A stretch of 64,000 nt of DNA, taken from the NCBI RefSeq assembly GCF_902459535.1, contig NZ_LR699553.1, forward strand, positions 2,666,001 to 2,730,000. Reading direction: 5' to 3'. This document shows, one piece after another, positions 45,580 to 55,389 of the stretch (positions within the stretch are counted from its first letter, which is position 1; the number at the start of each line of letters is the position of its first letter). The DNA is from Paraburkholderia dioscoreae. GTDB taxonomy: Bacteria; Pseudomonadota; Gammaproteobacteria; Burkholderiales; Burkholderiaceae. The translations under genes and the position numbers were made by a program. The notes under the pieces were generated by a model. That model made no database searches and had not been told where the DNA came from. It saw nothing but the letters and a program-made list of their open reading frames with translations.

Positions 45580-45818
45580 GCACACTATAAGTCACTGATT
45601 ATAAATAAGAATAAATATTCAAAAAACATCTCTTAGCGACTGTTGTGTGCCCCTCGATTTGCCTAGACTCTTATATAAGACTTCACGAAACGGAACACCC
45701 AATCAGGCCGACCGCGTCGACGAAGACCGCAAGTTTGCATGGAACCAGAGTGAGCGTTGAAGCGCCCACTCTGGTCGACAGAGTTACTTATTCATTACAG
45801 GCAACCAAGGAGCAAATC
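45580..45818 (+). other. aceA leader: palindrome and hairpin
   Basis: No gene. It contains an AT-rich block to about 45625, a perfect 12-base palindrome TCTTATATAAGA at 45669-45680 and a 9-bp hairpin (ACCAGAGTG with its complement, 14-base loop) at 45744-45775, ending about 43 bases before the aceA start. The palindrome may overlap the promoter; the hairpin would be in the leader mRNA. Confidence 0.45.
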
Positions 45819-47123
<1,305 letters not shown>

Positions 47124-47219
47124 GCAACCCCGCGGTCTGAACGAAGCAACAAAGGGCAACAAGGCAGACAGACGGACCAGCAGCCTTCGTCAGAAAGGCG
47201 CCGTCACAGGGAGGAGCAA

Positions 47220-47253
47220 GCCGTCGGCGCATGAGTCGATCAGCGCCGACGGC
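47220..47253. other. Strong hairpin downstream of aceA
   Basis: An 11-bp perfect inverted repeat (GCCGTCGGCGC with its complement) about 96 bases after aceA, before the terminator. Without a U run it is more likely an mRNA-end stabiliser than a terminator. Confidence 0.65.
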
Positions 47254-47318
47254 TGGAATCTGGGAGAGACAGCAGCAGAGACAAAGCCAGCGCAACGAAT
47301 TGTGCGGCGAACACGGCG

Positions 47319-47349
47319 CGCGCCGGCCTCACCGCCGGCGCGTTTTCTT
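47319..47349 (+). terminator. Intrinsic terminator of aceA
   Basis: CGCGCCGGC and GCCGGCGCG arms with a 6-base loop, followed by TTTTCTT. It lies between convergent aceA and the universal stress protein gene. Confidence 0.8.
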
Positions 47350-47376
47350 ATCGGCTCCAATTTTGTCGGCTTCAAT

Positions 47377-47811
47377 TCAGCGATACACGATCACTGGAAT
47401 CTTCGTATGCGTGAGCACCCGCTGCGTTTCGCTGCCGATCAGCAGGCTGCCCAGACCGCGGCGCCCGTGCGACGCCATGAAGATCACGTCGCAGCCACCC
47501 TGCTCCGCCGCTTCGATAATGCCGAGATACGGCGCCGGGTGCACGCTGGTCCGGCTATGGACCGGAACGCCGACACGGCGCGCCGCCGTTTCCACTTCAC
47601 GCAGATGCACACGCGCTTCGCGTTCGCTGCGCAGCAGGAATTCGGAGGGCGGCTCGACCACCACGTCGGAGAACGGCGAGTACGGGTATTGCGGCAGACA
47701 TGCATAAGCGGTCACGCGCGCGTTGACGGCTTGCGCGAGATCGATGGCGCCGTCGATTGCTTTGCGTGACAGGTCTGAACCGTCGGTCGGAACCAGAATG
47801 TGCCTGAACAT
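47377..47811 (-). CDS. Universal stress protein (UspA family)
   Basis: A 144-residue Usp-fold protein starting MFRHILVPTDGSDLSRKAID, with the ATP-binding signature in MASHGRRGLGSLLIGSETQR near the C-terminus, so it is of the nucleotide-binding class rather than the UspA class. Its role is likely stress survival, but individual Usp proteins are hard to assign. Convergent with aceA; the frame extends 21 codons further upstream but the Met at the conserved FRHILVPTDGS start is preferred. Confidence 0.93.
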   Translation of the reverse strand: MFRHILVPTDGSDLSRKAIDGAIDLAQAVNARVTAYACLPQYPYSPFSDVVVEPPSEFLLRSEREARVHLREVETAARRVGVPVHSRTSVHPAPYLGIIEAAEQGGCDVIFMASHGRRGLGSLLIGSETQRVLTHTKIPVIVYR

Positions 47812-48001
47812 GATGTCCTCCGTCGCCGGCTGCGCGCAGCGCGGCGTCAGCGTCCAACGAGGCTCGGCGTACAAGCCGCTTCAATCGATTGTAGGTCGCG
47901 GAATCGGGCCTATGGATCTGCCGAGGGTCTGTCCGCATATCGGAAACCCCTCGTTCGCGGCGGCGCGATCGCCGGGCAAGGTCGCGCGGCGCCGGCCGAC
48001 G

Positions 48002-48904
48002 TCAGCCCCAGTAGCCGGGATGTCCATAGGTATGCTTGAGAAAGTCCAGAAACAGTCTCACTCGCAGCGGCAGATGGCGACGCTGCGGAAACACCGCATG
48101 AATGCCGATGGGAGGCGCGGCGAATTCGTCGAGCACGCTGACGAGCCGCCCGGCCGCGATGTCCGTACCGACCTCCCACCACGAGCGCCACGCGAGACCG
48201 TAGCCTTCGAGGCACCAGTCGTGCAGCACCGCGCCGTCCGAGCATTCCATCGTGCCGGACACCTTGATCGAGACCACCTTGTCGTCCTGCTGGAACATCC
48301 AGCCGCGCTGCTGGTTGGCGCTCGCGCCGAGCGCGAGACAGTTGTGATGCGCAAGGTCGGCGAGACTGTGCGGCGCGGCGCGCCGGCTCAGATACGTCGG
48401 CGACGCGACGCAGACCCGGCGGTTCTCGCCGAGCTTGAGCGACACCAGCGACGAATCCGGCAATTCGCCGAGACGCACGGCGCAGTCGAAACCCTCGTTG
48501 ACCAGATCGACGAGCCGGTCGGACAGGTCGAGCGTGATCGACACGTCCGGATGCGCGACCGTGAACGCCGGCACCAGCGGCGCAACGTGCCGCCGTCCGA
48601 AGCCCGCGGGCGCGGAGAGCCGCAGATGGCCGCTCGCCTTGACGCCGCCCGCCGACACGCTGGCTTCCGCGTTCTGCATCTCGTGAATGATGCGCTGGCA
48701 GTCCTCGAGAAAGGCCGAGCCTTCGAAGGTCAGTGTGAGCTTGCGTGTGGTGCGCACCAGCAATTTGACGCCGAGACGCTCTTCGAGCGCGTCGATGCGT
48801 CGCCCGATGATGGCCGGCGCCACGCCTTCGGCCGAGGCCGCAGCGGACAGGCTGCCTTTGGCTGCGACGGTCACGAAAGTCTCGATCTGCTTGAAACGGT
48901 CCAT
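48002..48904 (-). CDS. LysR-family transcriptional regulator
   Basis: A 300-residue LTTR: winged helix-turn-helix at residues 1-60 (MDRFKQIETFVTVAAKGSLS, ALEERLGVKLLVRTTR) and a periplasmic-binding-like effector domain (GHLRLSAPAGFGRRHVAPLV, NEGFDCAVRLGELPDSSLVS). It resembles the CrgA/DmlR-type group. Divergent from the HAD hydrolase gene with 178 bases between, the usual layout for an LTTR and its target. It lies between aceA and aceB, so control of the glyoxylate genes is a possibility but is only inference. Confidence 0.93.
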   Translation of the reverse strand: MDRFKQIETFVTVAAKGSLSAAASAEGVAPAIIGRRIDALEERLGVKLLVRTTRKLTLTFEGSAFLEDCQRIIHEMQNAEASVSAGGVKASGHLRLSAPAGFGRRHVAPLVPAFTVAHPDVSITLDLSDRLVDLVNEGFDCAVRLGELPDSSLVSLKLGENRRVCVASPTYLSRRAAPHSLADLAHHNCLALGASANQQRGWMFQQDDKVVSIKVSGTMECSDGAVLHDWCLEGYGLAWRSWWEVGTDIAAGRLVSVLDEFAAPPIGIHAVFPQRRHLPLRVRLFLDFLKHTYGHPGYWG

Positions 48905-49082
48905 AAGCGATTGGAGCCGCGCCGTCCCAAGGCAAATGACCTTGAAAGACCGCGCGGGAAGGTGGATGGTGCGCGTCAGATTAGGTGCATGAAAGTAAAA
49001 GATCAAGTGATGTTTAGCCTCTTTTTTAGCATGAAGCATCACTAATACAATCCGTCCTGACCTCTGACAGGAGTGCACGGCA

Positions 49083-49898
49083 ATGTCGGCCACAACGACA
49101 CTCTCCCCCAAAGCAGTGATTTTCGACGCGTACGGCACGCTCTTCGACGTGCATTCGGTGATCGCTGCCGCGGAGCAGCTATTCCCCGGCAACGGTGACG
49201 CGCTCTCGCAGTTGTGGCGGCAGAAACAGATCGAATACACGCAGTTGCGCACGCTCGCCGCTCCGGTGGGCACACCCGGCGCGCACTACCGGCCGTTCTG
49301 GGACATCACGCTCGACGCGTTGCGCTTCGCCGCGAAAAAACTTCAACTCACGCTAGGCCGCAGCGCCGAAAAACGTCTGATGGACGAATATGCGTGCCTG
49401 TCCGCCTTCCCCGACGCCGTGCCCGCACTGCGCCTGTTGCACGACGTGTCCTCCACGGCAGCGGCGCCCGCAAGCGGCGAATCCACCTCGCGCCTGCGCC
49501 TCGCGATTCTCTCGAACGGCAATCCGCAAATGCTCGACATCGCCGTGAAGAGCGCCGGCATGACGGGCCTGTTCGACCACGTGTTATCCGTCGACGCCGT
49601 GCGCGCCTACAAACCCTCACCCGCCGCTTATGCACTCGGCACCCAAGCCTTCGGCGTGGAACCGCGCGAGATCGTCTTCGTGTCGTCGAATGGCTGGGAC
49701 GTGGCGGGCGCGACGTGGTTCGGCTTCACCACTTTCTGGCTCAACCGGCAAAACGCACCAGCCGAAGAACTGGGCGTCACGCCGCACGGCGCGGGCGCAG
49801 GCATGACCGATCTGCCCGCTTTTCTGAAAACCCTGGCATCGCCCGGCCGCAGCAGCGGCGCCGGCGGCGGCCGCCCACGCCACAGCCCTGGCGCGTGA
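49083..49898 (+). CDS. HAD-superfamily hydrolase, haloacid dehalogenase type II-like
   Basis: A 271-residue HAD hydrolase starting MSATTTLSPKAVIFDAYGTL; Asp15 is the nucleophile. Other motifs are ILSNGNPQML (motif II), YKPSPAAYALG (motif III Lys) and SSNGWDVAGA (motif IV). The YGTLFDVHS start, TLAAPVG and SNGWD segments are those of L-2-haloacid dehalogenases, so it may hydrolyse 2-haloacids, but activity on haloacids cannot be proved. Compared with family members the C-terminus has about 20 extra Gly/Arg/Ser residues. AGGAG lies 9 bases before the ATG. Confidence 0.9.
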   Translation: MSATTTLSPKAVIFDAYGTLFDVHSVIAAAEQLFPGNGDALSQLWRQKQIEYTQLRTLAAPVGTPGAHYRPFWDITLDALRFAAKKLQLTLGRSAEKRLMDEYACLSAFPDAVPALRLLHDVSSTAAAPASGESTSRLRLAILSNGNPQMLDIAVKSAGMTGLFDHVLSVDAVRAYKPSPAAYALGTQAFGVEPREIVFVSSNGWDVAGATWFGFTTFWLNRQNAPAEELGVTPHGAGAGMTDLPAFLKTLASPGRSSGAGGGRPRHSPGA

Positions 49899-49980
49899 CG
49901 GCTACCACTGGACTGCGCGACGTGCATCACCCGCATTTCAACATTTGTATCTTTGCAATCTGACCGACCAAGGAGAAAAC

Positions 49981-51591
49981 ATGGCGAACCCGCAGTCATC
50001 GCATGCATCGTTGCAGTTGCCGCAAGGCATGGAAATCACGGCTGAAATCAAGCCGGGCTATGACACGATTCTCACGCGCGAAGCGCTCGAACTTGTCGCC
50101 GCGCTGCACCGCACTTTCGAACCGCGCCGTCAGCAGTTGTTGCAGGCACGCGCGGAACGCACGAAGCGCCTCGACGCCGGCGAGCGTCCCGACTTCCTCG
50201 CCGAAACGAAAAGCGTGCGTGAAGGCGACTGGAAAATCGCACCGCTGCCGCAGGACTTGCAGTGCCGTCGCGTGGAAATCACCGGACCGGTCGAGCGCAA
50301 GATGATCATCAACGCGCTGAATTCGGGCGCGGATTCGTACATGACCGACTTCGAAGATTCGAATGCGCCGAGCTGGGATAACCAGATCACCGGCCATATC
50401 AATCTGAAGGACGCAGTGCGCCGCACGATTTCGCTGGAACAGAACGGCAAGTCGTACACGCTGAACGACAAGATCGCCACGCTGATCGTGCGTCCGCGCG
50501 GCTGGCATCTGGACGAGAAGCACGTGAAGGTGGACGGCAAGCGTGTGTCGGGCGGCATCTTCGACTTCGCGCTCTTCATGGTGCACAACGCGAAGGAACT
50601 GGTCGCGCGCGGCTCGGGCCCGTACTTCTATCTGCCGAAGATGGAAAGCCATCTCGAAGCGCGCCTGTGGAACGACATCTTCGTGGCCGCGCAGGAAGCG
50701 GTCGGCGTGCCGCGCGGCACGATTCGCGCGACGGTGCTGATCGAAACGATCCTCGCCGCGTTCGAGATGGACGAGATCCTGTACGAACTGCGCGAACACA
50801 GCTCGGGCCTGAACGCCGGCCGCTGGGATTACATCTTCTCGGCGATCAAGAAGTTCAAGTCCGACCGCGACTTCTGTCTGGCCGACCGCTCGCAGATCAC
50901 CATGACCTCGCCGTTCATGCGGGCCTACGCGCTGCTGTTGCTGAAGACCTGCCATCGCCGCAGTGCGCCGGCGATCGGCGGCATGAGCGCGCTGATTCCG
51001 ATCAAGAACGATCCGGCCGCGAACGACAAGGCAATGACCGGCGTGCGCTCGGACAAGGCGCGCGACGCCGGCGACGGCTACGACGGCGGTTGGGTCGCCC
51101 ACCCGGGCCTCGTGCCGATCGCAATGGAAGAGTTCGTCAAGGTGCTCGGCGACAAGCCGAACCAGATCGGCAAGCAACGCGACGACGTGCTCGTCACGGC
51201 AACCGACCTGCTGGACTTCCGTCCTGAAACGCCGATCACCGAGAACGGTCTGCGCAACAACATCAACGTCGGCATTCATTACCTGGGAGCGTGGCTCACG
51301 GGCAACGGCTGCGTGCCGATCCACAACCTGATGGAAGATGCCGCCACCGCGGAAATCTCGCGCTCGCAGGTGTGGCAATGGATTCGCTCGCCGAAGGGCA
51401 AGCTCGATGACGGCCGCAAGGTCACGGCCGAGCTGGTGCGCGCGTTGTCGGTGCAGGAACTCGACAAGGTGAAGCAGGCCGTGGGCGGCGATACGAAACC
51501 GTATGAGCGCGCCGCGCAGATCTTCGAGGCAATGTCGACGTCGGAGCAGTTCACCGACTTCCTGACGTTGCCGCTGTACGAGGAGATCTGA
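49981..51591 (+). CDS. aceB: Malate synthase A
   Basis: Second glyoxylate-bypass enzyme, condensing glyoxylate and acetyl-CoA to malate. The 536-residue protein matches malate synthase A: TDFEDSNAPSWDNQI, LIVRPRGWHLDEKH, the metal-binding region IETILAAFEMDEILYELREH and GLNAGRWDYIFS. The ATG follows AAGGAG by 6 bases. It is separated from aceA by a universal stress gene, a LysR regulator and a HAD hydrolase; aceK is not in the window. A terminator follows. Confidence 0.98.
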   Translation: MANPQSSHASLQLPQGMEITAEIKPGYDTILTREALELVAALHRTFEPRRQQLLQARAERTKRLDAGERPDFLAETKSVREGDWKIAPLPQDLQCRRVEITGPVERKMIINALNSGADSYMTDFEDSNAPSWDNQITGHINLKDAVRRTISLEQNGKSYTLNDKIATLIVRPRGWHLDEKHVKVDGKRVSGGIFDFALFMVHNAKELVARGSGPYFYLPKMESHLEARLWNDIFVAAQEAVGVPRGTIRATVLIETILAAFEMDEILYELREHSSGLNAGRWDYIFSAIKKFKSDRDFCLADRSQITMTSPFMRAYALLLLKTCHRRSAPAIGGMSALIPIKNDPAANDKAMTGVRSDKARDAGDGYDGGWVAHPGLVPIAMEEFVKVLGDKPNQIGKQRDDVLVTATDLLDFRPETPITENGLRNNINVGIHYLGAWLTGNGCVPIHNLMEDAATAEISRSQVWQWIRSPKGKLDDGRKVTAELVRALSVQELDKVKQAVGGDTKPYERAAQIFEAMSTSEQFTDFLTLPLYEEI

Positions 51592-51745
51592 GGCCGGCGT
51601 CGGACCTCGAGCGCCTTGGTGGCATCAGGTGCAGGAGTGACGGACGACGCAGTAGCAAGTCCGCTTTCGCGTGTCATTTCGCGTGCTTATTCGTGCAGCG
51701 CACGCGGCGCGAAAGCGGCTTGAGTCGCAAGGCTGACCGACCGGG

Positions 51746-51781
51746 CGGCCCGACAGGCGCATGCCTGCCGGGCCGTTTTTT
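51746..51781 (+). terminator. Intrinsic terminator of aceB
   Basis: A 13-bp stem (CGGCCCGACAGGC; one mismatch) with a 4-base loop, followed by six T residues, 155 bases after aceB. It lies between aceB and the convergent AIG2-like gene. Confidence 0.85.
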
Positions 51782-51802
51782 ATGCACGCGTGACGCGTTC
51801 AG

Positions 51803-52204
51803 TCAGCGCGAGCTGCGATGCTCGACCCAGTCGCCCGATCTGATTTCCGGCAAGCCCTTCACCGCATTCGGCGCAACGGGATAAAAGCGGCAGTTCACGA
51901 CATTGCCGTCGACTTTCACCATCACCTCGCGCGCGAGGAAACGATCCTCGACGCCTGGATAAACCGCCTCGATTTCGTCGAGCACCGCGACCAGTTCGTC
52001 GTCGATCTCATAGACGTCGCCGATCACATCGACACCGGCTTCGTCGACGACGAGACCCGGGTACGAGCCGAAATCGAACAGGTGGCCGCGCACCGTGGCC
52101 GTGCCCAGCAGATTGGGCGCGGCGATCTCGTTGCGCGCCGCCGCTTCGCTGATGTCGTTCACTTCACCGGCGCGCAATGTGCCGTATACAAAGACGGTCT
52201 GCAT
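51803..52204 (-). CDS. Gamma-glutamylcyclotransferase-like (AIG2/YtfP) protein
   Basis: A 133-residue protein with the family start MQTVFVYGTLRAGEVN (YGTLR substrate-loop motif), GHLFDFGSYPGLVV and the conserved Glu region EIEAVYPG. Small bacterial proteins of this family have no settled substrate; gamma-glutamyl-amine or peptide cyclisation is the family activity. The start used is 30 codons inside the longest frame, at the conserved Met, with AGGAGAG upstream. It follows rraA on the same strand after 86 bases. Confidence 0.88.
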   Translation of the reverse strand: MQTVFVYGTLRAGEVNDISEAAARNEIAAPNLLGTATVRGHLFDFGSYPGLVVDEAGVDVIGDVYEIDDELVAVLDEIEAVYPGVEDRFLAREVMVKVDGNVVNCRFYPVAPNAVKGLPEIRSGDWVEHRSSR

Positions 52205-52290
52205 CGTCGTTTGCTCTCCTTGAAGGGGGTTCGGGTGACTTGTGCTTCTGTTCGAATCTGCGTCCTGGCTGCGGTCGAGCTCAGCTCTGT

Positions 52291-52785
52291 TCACTTCAAT
52301 GCCGCGCTCGCCACGAGCACGCCGTCGCTATCCACGTAGATCCATTCACCGGGACGCACTAGCGCGCCGGGCAACTGCACCGCCACGCCGCGCTCGCCGG
52401 TGCCGAGTTTCTGGCCGCGCCGCGGGCAGGTTGCCAAAGCTGCAATGCCGACGTTCACTTCATTGAGCTCCAGCGTGTCGCGCACACAGCCGTTCAGGAC
52501 GATGCCCGCCCAACCGTTCTGTTGCGCAATCTGTGCAAGGTTGCCGCCCACCAGCGCGCAGCGCAGGCTGCCGCCGCCATCGACCACCAGCACACGGCCC
52601 GCGCCCTTCTCTTCGAGCGTGGCGCGCACGAGTGCGTTGTCTTCGAATACCTTCAGCGTCACCGCTTCGCCGCTGAAACACTCGGCACGGCTGAACAGGT
52701 GAAAAACGGGATCGAGCACGCGCAACGTGCCGAGCGCCAGTTGGTCCTCGTGCGCGTCGCACAAGTCCGCGGTTGCAAAGCTCAT
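52291..52785 (-). CDS. rraA: RraA-family protein
   Basis: A 164-residue member of the RraA family, known as regulators of RNase E and, in some cases, 4-hydroxy-4-methyl-2-oxoglutarate/oxaloacetate aldolases. It has FATADLCDAHEDQLALGTLR at the start, RVLVVDGGGSLRCALVGGNL and IVLNGCVRDTLEL (NG-RD motif). The conserved Gly-Gly and Arg-Asp are those used for metal/substrate binding in aldolase members, so either function is possible. The start was moved to the conserved Met; the upstream frame overlaps the AraC gene promoter. Confidence 0.92.
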   Translation of the reverse strand: MSFATADLCDAHEDQLALGTLRVLDPVFHLFSRAECFSGEAVTLKVFEDNALVRATLEEKGAGRVLVVDGGGSLRCALVGGNLAQIAQQNGWAGIVLNGCVRDTLELNEVNVGIAALATCPRRGQKLGTGERGVAVQLPGALVRPGEWIYVDSDGVLVASAALK

Positions 52786-52957
52786 GGAGTTCTCCTCGGG
52801 TCTGGGCATCGACACATTATGCAACGCCGGGTGCCACGCAACACCTACAATGAGAAGCCCGCGGCGGTTTGCCGTAGCGGGTTTTGCATGGCGGAGCCTT
52901 GAGACTACTTTCCGGGTCCGCTCTTCTCGCGTTCCGTTATCGGGATCGATCTTCACC

Positions 52958-53869
52958 ATGACTTCGTCCGTCGACTCAGACCTGTCGAGCTTCGTACGCT
53001 TCGCCGACACTCCTCCCGAGTTCCAGCCGACCGATGCGCATCCCATCCGCGTGCGTTCCCGGCAGATGCCCTCGGGCTGGCGCATTGCGCGTCACACGCA
53101 TGCGTGGGCGCAGGTGGCCTATGCGTCGCGCGGCGTGCTGCGAGTGGCGACGACCGGCACGACGTGGATGGTGCCGCCGTCGCGCGCAATCTGGGTACCG
53201 CCGCACGTGACGCACGAAGTGGTCGCTGTCGAAGACGCGTTCCTGCGCACGCTGTACATCACCGAAAGTACCGTGCCGGCCGGGCTCGACACGCCGCGCG
53301 TGGTCGAAGTCTCGGATCTGCTGCGTGAAGTGATCGCCGCGCTCGACACACCCGGCATCTCGGCCACGCGCGAGCAGTTGCTCGGCGCGCTCGCACTCGA
53401 CGAATTGACACGATCCGAGCCACTGCCGCTCTCGGTGCCAATGCCCAACGAAAAGCGCCTGCGCGCGCTGTGCGAAGCGGTCATCGCGGACCCGACGCAT
53501 GGCGAGTCGCTCGAACAATGGGCGTCCAGCGTAGGCGCAAGCACGCGCACGATTGCGCGGCTGTTCCGTCAGGAGTTGGGCGTGAGTTTTTCGCAATGGC
53601 GCCAGCAGGCGATTCTGGCGCGCGCGATTCCGCTGTTGAGCCAGGGAAGGCCGCTCTCGCATGTCGCGCTGGAACTGGGCTATCAGAGTCAGAGCGCTTT
53701 CTCCGCGATGTTCCGGCGCGCGTTCGGCGAAAGTCCGCGCGCGTTCATCGAGCGTGGCTCCGAACATCGCGTGGAACATGGGGAGCGTGGCGACATGGAG
53801 ACGGACAACGAGACGGCGGCGCAGGACCGCGCGGATGCCGAGGACGCCGAGGAGGATGCCGGGCGCTGA
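52958..53869 (+). CDS. AraC-family transcriptional regulator
   Basis: A 303-residue regulator: N-terminal cupin-like sensor domain (ARHTHAWAQVAYASRGVLRV, WMVPPSRAIWVPPHVTHEV) and a C-terminal AraC DNA-binding domain at about 190-285 (SLEQWASSVGASTRTIARLF, SHVALELGYQSQSAFSAMFR, AFGESPRAF). The last ~25 residues are acidic and likely disordered. Divergent from rraA by 172 bases. No obvious metabolic operon lies beside it, so its target is unknown. Confidence 0.93.
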   Translation: MTSSVDSDLSSFVRFADTPPEFQPTDAHPIRVRSRQMPSGWRIARHTHAWAQVAYASRGVLRVATTGTTWMVPPSRAIWVPPHVTHEVVAVEDAFLRTLYITESTVPAGLDTPRVVEVSDLLREVIAALDTPGISATREQLLGALALDELTRSEPLPLSVPMPNEKRLRALCEAVIADPTHGESLEQWASSVGASTRTIARLFRQELGVSFSQWRQQAILARAIPLLSQGRPLSHVALELGYQSQSAFSAMFRRAFGESPRAFIERGSEHRVEHGERGDMETDNETAAQDRADAEDAEEDAGR

Positions 53870-53878
53870 GCGTCCGCC

Positions 53879-54343
53879 TCAGACGCGTCGCGCCAGATGA
53901 CGGATCGCGCCGAGTTGCGCCAGACGCGGCCCGGTCAGCTTATAGCCTTTGCGCTGATAGAGCCGTGCGGCGGGATTGTCGACGAACACACGCAACTGCA
54001 ACTCGCGCAACCCACGCTCGCGCGCCCATTGATGCGAGACATCGAGCAGATACGTGCCGGCGCCGAGCCGGCGATGGCCTTCGGCAATCTGCACGTCGCG
54101 AATATGCAGCGAGTCGCCCTCTTGCGTGATGCGCAACACGCCGATCGGCGTGCCGTCCACCTCGAGAATGAAATTCTCCGACTCGCGCCAACTGCCGAGA
54201 AACAGATCGCCGCGCCAGACGAGATGGTGGCGGCGATAGTAACCGCCCATATTGTTGCGAGTCAGCGCCTCGGCGAACTCGAAATCGTCCATGCTGGCTT
54301 TGCGCAGATGAAACGGTAACGCAGCTTCGGTTGGATCGAACAT
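53879..54343 (-). CDS. GNAT-family N-acetyltransferase
   Basis: A 154-residue GNAT protein: an N-terminal RKASMDDFEFAEALTRNN start, then IRDVQIAEGHRRLGAGTYLL, the acetyl-CoA-binding loop (Q/R-x-x-G-x-G/A pattern), and VFVDNPAARLYQRKGYKL. Substrate unknown. It converges on the AraC gene (10 bases apart). The frame extends 19 codons upstream but MFDPTEAALPFHLRKASMDD is the better start. Confidence 0.88.
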   Translation of the reverse strand: MFDPTEAALPFHLRKASMDDFEFAEALTRNNMGGYYRRHHLVWRGDLFLGSWRESENFILEVDGTPIGVLRITQEGDSLHIRDVQIAEGHRRLGAGTYLLDVSHQWARERGLRELQLRVFVDNPAARLYQRKGYKLTGPRLAQLGAIRHLARRV

Positions 54344-54449
54344 GGCGGAGCGACGGAGATGAGTCGGATCAACGGTAAAACAGGCCGCGCGCGCTGGCAA
54401 TGGCTGTTTGTCCCGAGCATACCCAGGCGCAATGGATAGCGAAATAAAA

Positions 54450-54477
54450 AAAGCCCACTTCTTTCGAAGTGGGCTTT
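54450..54477 (-). terminator. Intrinsic terminator of the tRNA cluster
   Basis: AAAGCCCACTTC and its complement with a TTTC loop. On the minus strand it is followed by a U-rich run (complement of the A run at 54444-54451), just after the last tRNA-Asp. Confidence 0.85.
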
Positions 54478-54485
54478 CTCAAATC

Positions 54486-54562
54486 TGGCGGAGCGGACGG
54501 GACTCGAACCCGCGACCCCCGGCGTGACAGGCCGGTATTCTAACCAACTGAACTACCGCTCC
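54486..54562 (-). tRNA. tRNA-Asp (anticodon GTC), copy 2
   Basis: 77-nt cloverleaf with encoded CCA: acceptor GGAGCGG/CCGCTCC, anticodon loop CTGTCAC, T-arm GGTTCGAGTCC. Last of five tRNAs on this strand. Confidence 0.97.
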
Positions 54563-54655
54563 AGATTTTTTGCGCCGCAGCTTATGAGGCTGGCTCATTT
54601 ATCACTGCGTCACACTGCATCGCTCATACTTCCAACCGAACGACGCCAGATGCTC

Positions 54656-54731
54656 TGGCGTCCCCTAGGGGATTCGAACCCCTGTACTCACCGTGAAAGG
54701 GTGATGTCCTAGGCCTCTAGACGAAGGGGAC
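54656..54731 (-). tRNA. tRNA-Glu (anticodon TTC), copy 2
   Basis: 76-nt cloverleaf with encoded CCA: acceptor GTCCCCT/AGGGGAC, anticodon loop CTTTCAC, T-arm GGTTCGAATCC. Its 5' end is only 25 bases from the preceding terminator hairpin. Confidence 0.97.
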
Positions 54732-54740
54732 AACGTACTG

Positions 54741-54770
54741 CTTATACCTTTAATGAAAAAGCCCGTTCAA
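54741..54770 (-). promoter_or_regulatory. Possible promoter for the second Glu-Asp tRNA pair
   Basis: On the minus strand TTGAAC, 18 bases, TATAAG. The -35 hexamer lies inside the terminator hairpin and the start point would fall about 3 bases before the mature tRNA-Glu. Confidence 0.4.
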
Positions 54771-54790
54771 GTTTGGATGAACGGGCTTTG
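54757..54790 (-). terminator. Intrinsic terminator between the two Glu-Asp tRNA pairs
   Basis: AAAGCCCGTTCA and its complement with a 10-base loop, followed by TTTTT on the minus strand, directly after the first tRNA-Asp. Confidence 0.8.
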
Positions 54791-54792
54791 TC

Positions 54793-54869
54793 TGGCGGAG
54801 TGGACGGGACTCGAACCCGCGACCCCCGGCGTGACAGGCCGGTATTCTAACCGACTGAACTACCACTCC
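54793..54869 (-). tRNA. tRNA-Asp (anticodon GTC), copy 1
   Basis: 77-nt cloverleaf with encoded CCA. It differs from copy 2 by compensating changes in the acceptor stem (GGAGTGG/CCACTCC) and one D-arm region base; the anticodon arm is identical. Confidence 0.97.
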
Positions 54870-54972
54870 AGTCTTTACACCCTAGCTTGCGAGCGTCGGT
54901 TATTTCTCTGCAAGCTGCGCCACTTTACTGCCCACCGAGTTGAACTCGGAACACTAAAGCGACGCTGATGTT

Positions 54973-55048
54973 TGGCGTCCCCTAGGGGATTCGAACCCCT
55001 GTACTCACCGTGAAAGGGTGATGTCCTAGGCCTCTAGACGAAGGGGAC
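54973..55048 (-). tRNA. tRNA-Glu (anticodon TTC), copy 1
   Basis: 76-nt cloverleaf with encoded CCA, apparently identical to copy 2. Preceded by a strong promoter at 55134-55162. Confidence 0.97.
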
Positions 55049-55133
55049 ATAATCTTTTCAGATCTGTCTTTAACTCGCTGCCAACTTACGCTAACTTGTC
55101 AGTTATTTCGTTTCGTCAACTGCGAAGACCGCT

Positions 55134-55162
55134 ATTTTAACTACGTTACAACTGTTTGTGAA
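55134..55162 (-). promoter_or_regulatory. Promoter of the Glu-Asp tRNA genes
   Basis: On the minus strand TTCACA, 17 bases, TAAAAT, about 80 bases before tRNA-Glu copy 1, in an AT-rich gap. Confidence 0.6.
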
Positions 55163-55213
55163 GTCTTTTTTGCTACAAGCCCCAGACTTCGGGACGACTT
55201 CATTCTGCTCTGA

Positions 55214-55289
<76 letters not shown>

Positions 55290-55307
55290 TTGCAGAACAG
55301 AAACGAG

Positions 55308-55336
55308 ATTTTAGAGGCCAATTTTCGCTTTGTAAA
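55308..55336 (-). promoter_or_regulatory. Promoter of tRNA-Ala
   Basis: On the minus strand TTTACA, 17 bases, TAAAAT, with the start point about 12 bases before the tRNA. Close to consensus, as expected for a stable RNA. Confidence 0.7.
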
Positions 55337-55350
55337 TACCCTTTGAGCAA

Positions 55351-55383
55351 TTGCATGCGACTTTTTTCGCAAGTCGCATGCAA
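55351..55383. other. Hairpin after gltX
   Basis: A perfect 13-bp stem (TTGCATGCGACTT with its complement) and a 7-base T-rich loop, 7 bases past the gltX stop. The U run is in the loop, not after the stem, so termination would be weak; it may mark gltX mRNA 3' processing. Confidence 0.6.
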
Positions 55384-55389
55384 ACGCGC

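Noticed and set aside
54563..55213. CRISPR-like appearance of repeated blocks
   Set aside because: The repeats are full tRNA genes and terminator hairpins, not short spacer-separated repeats.
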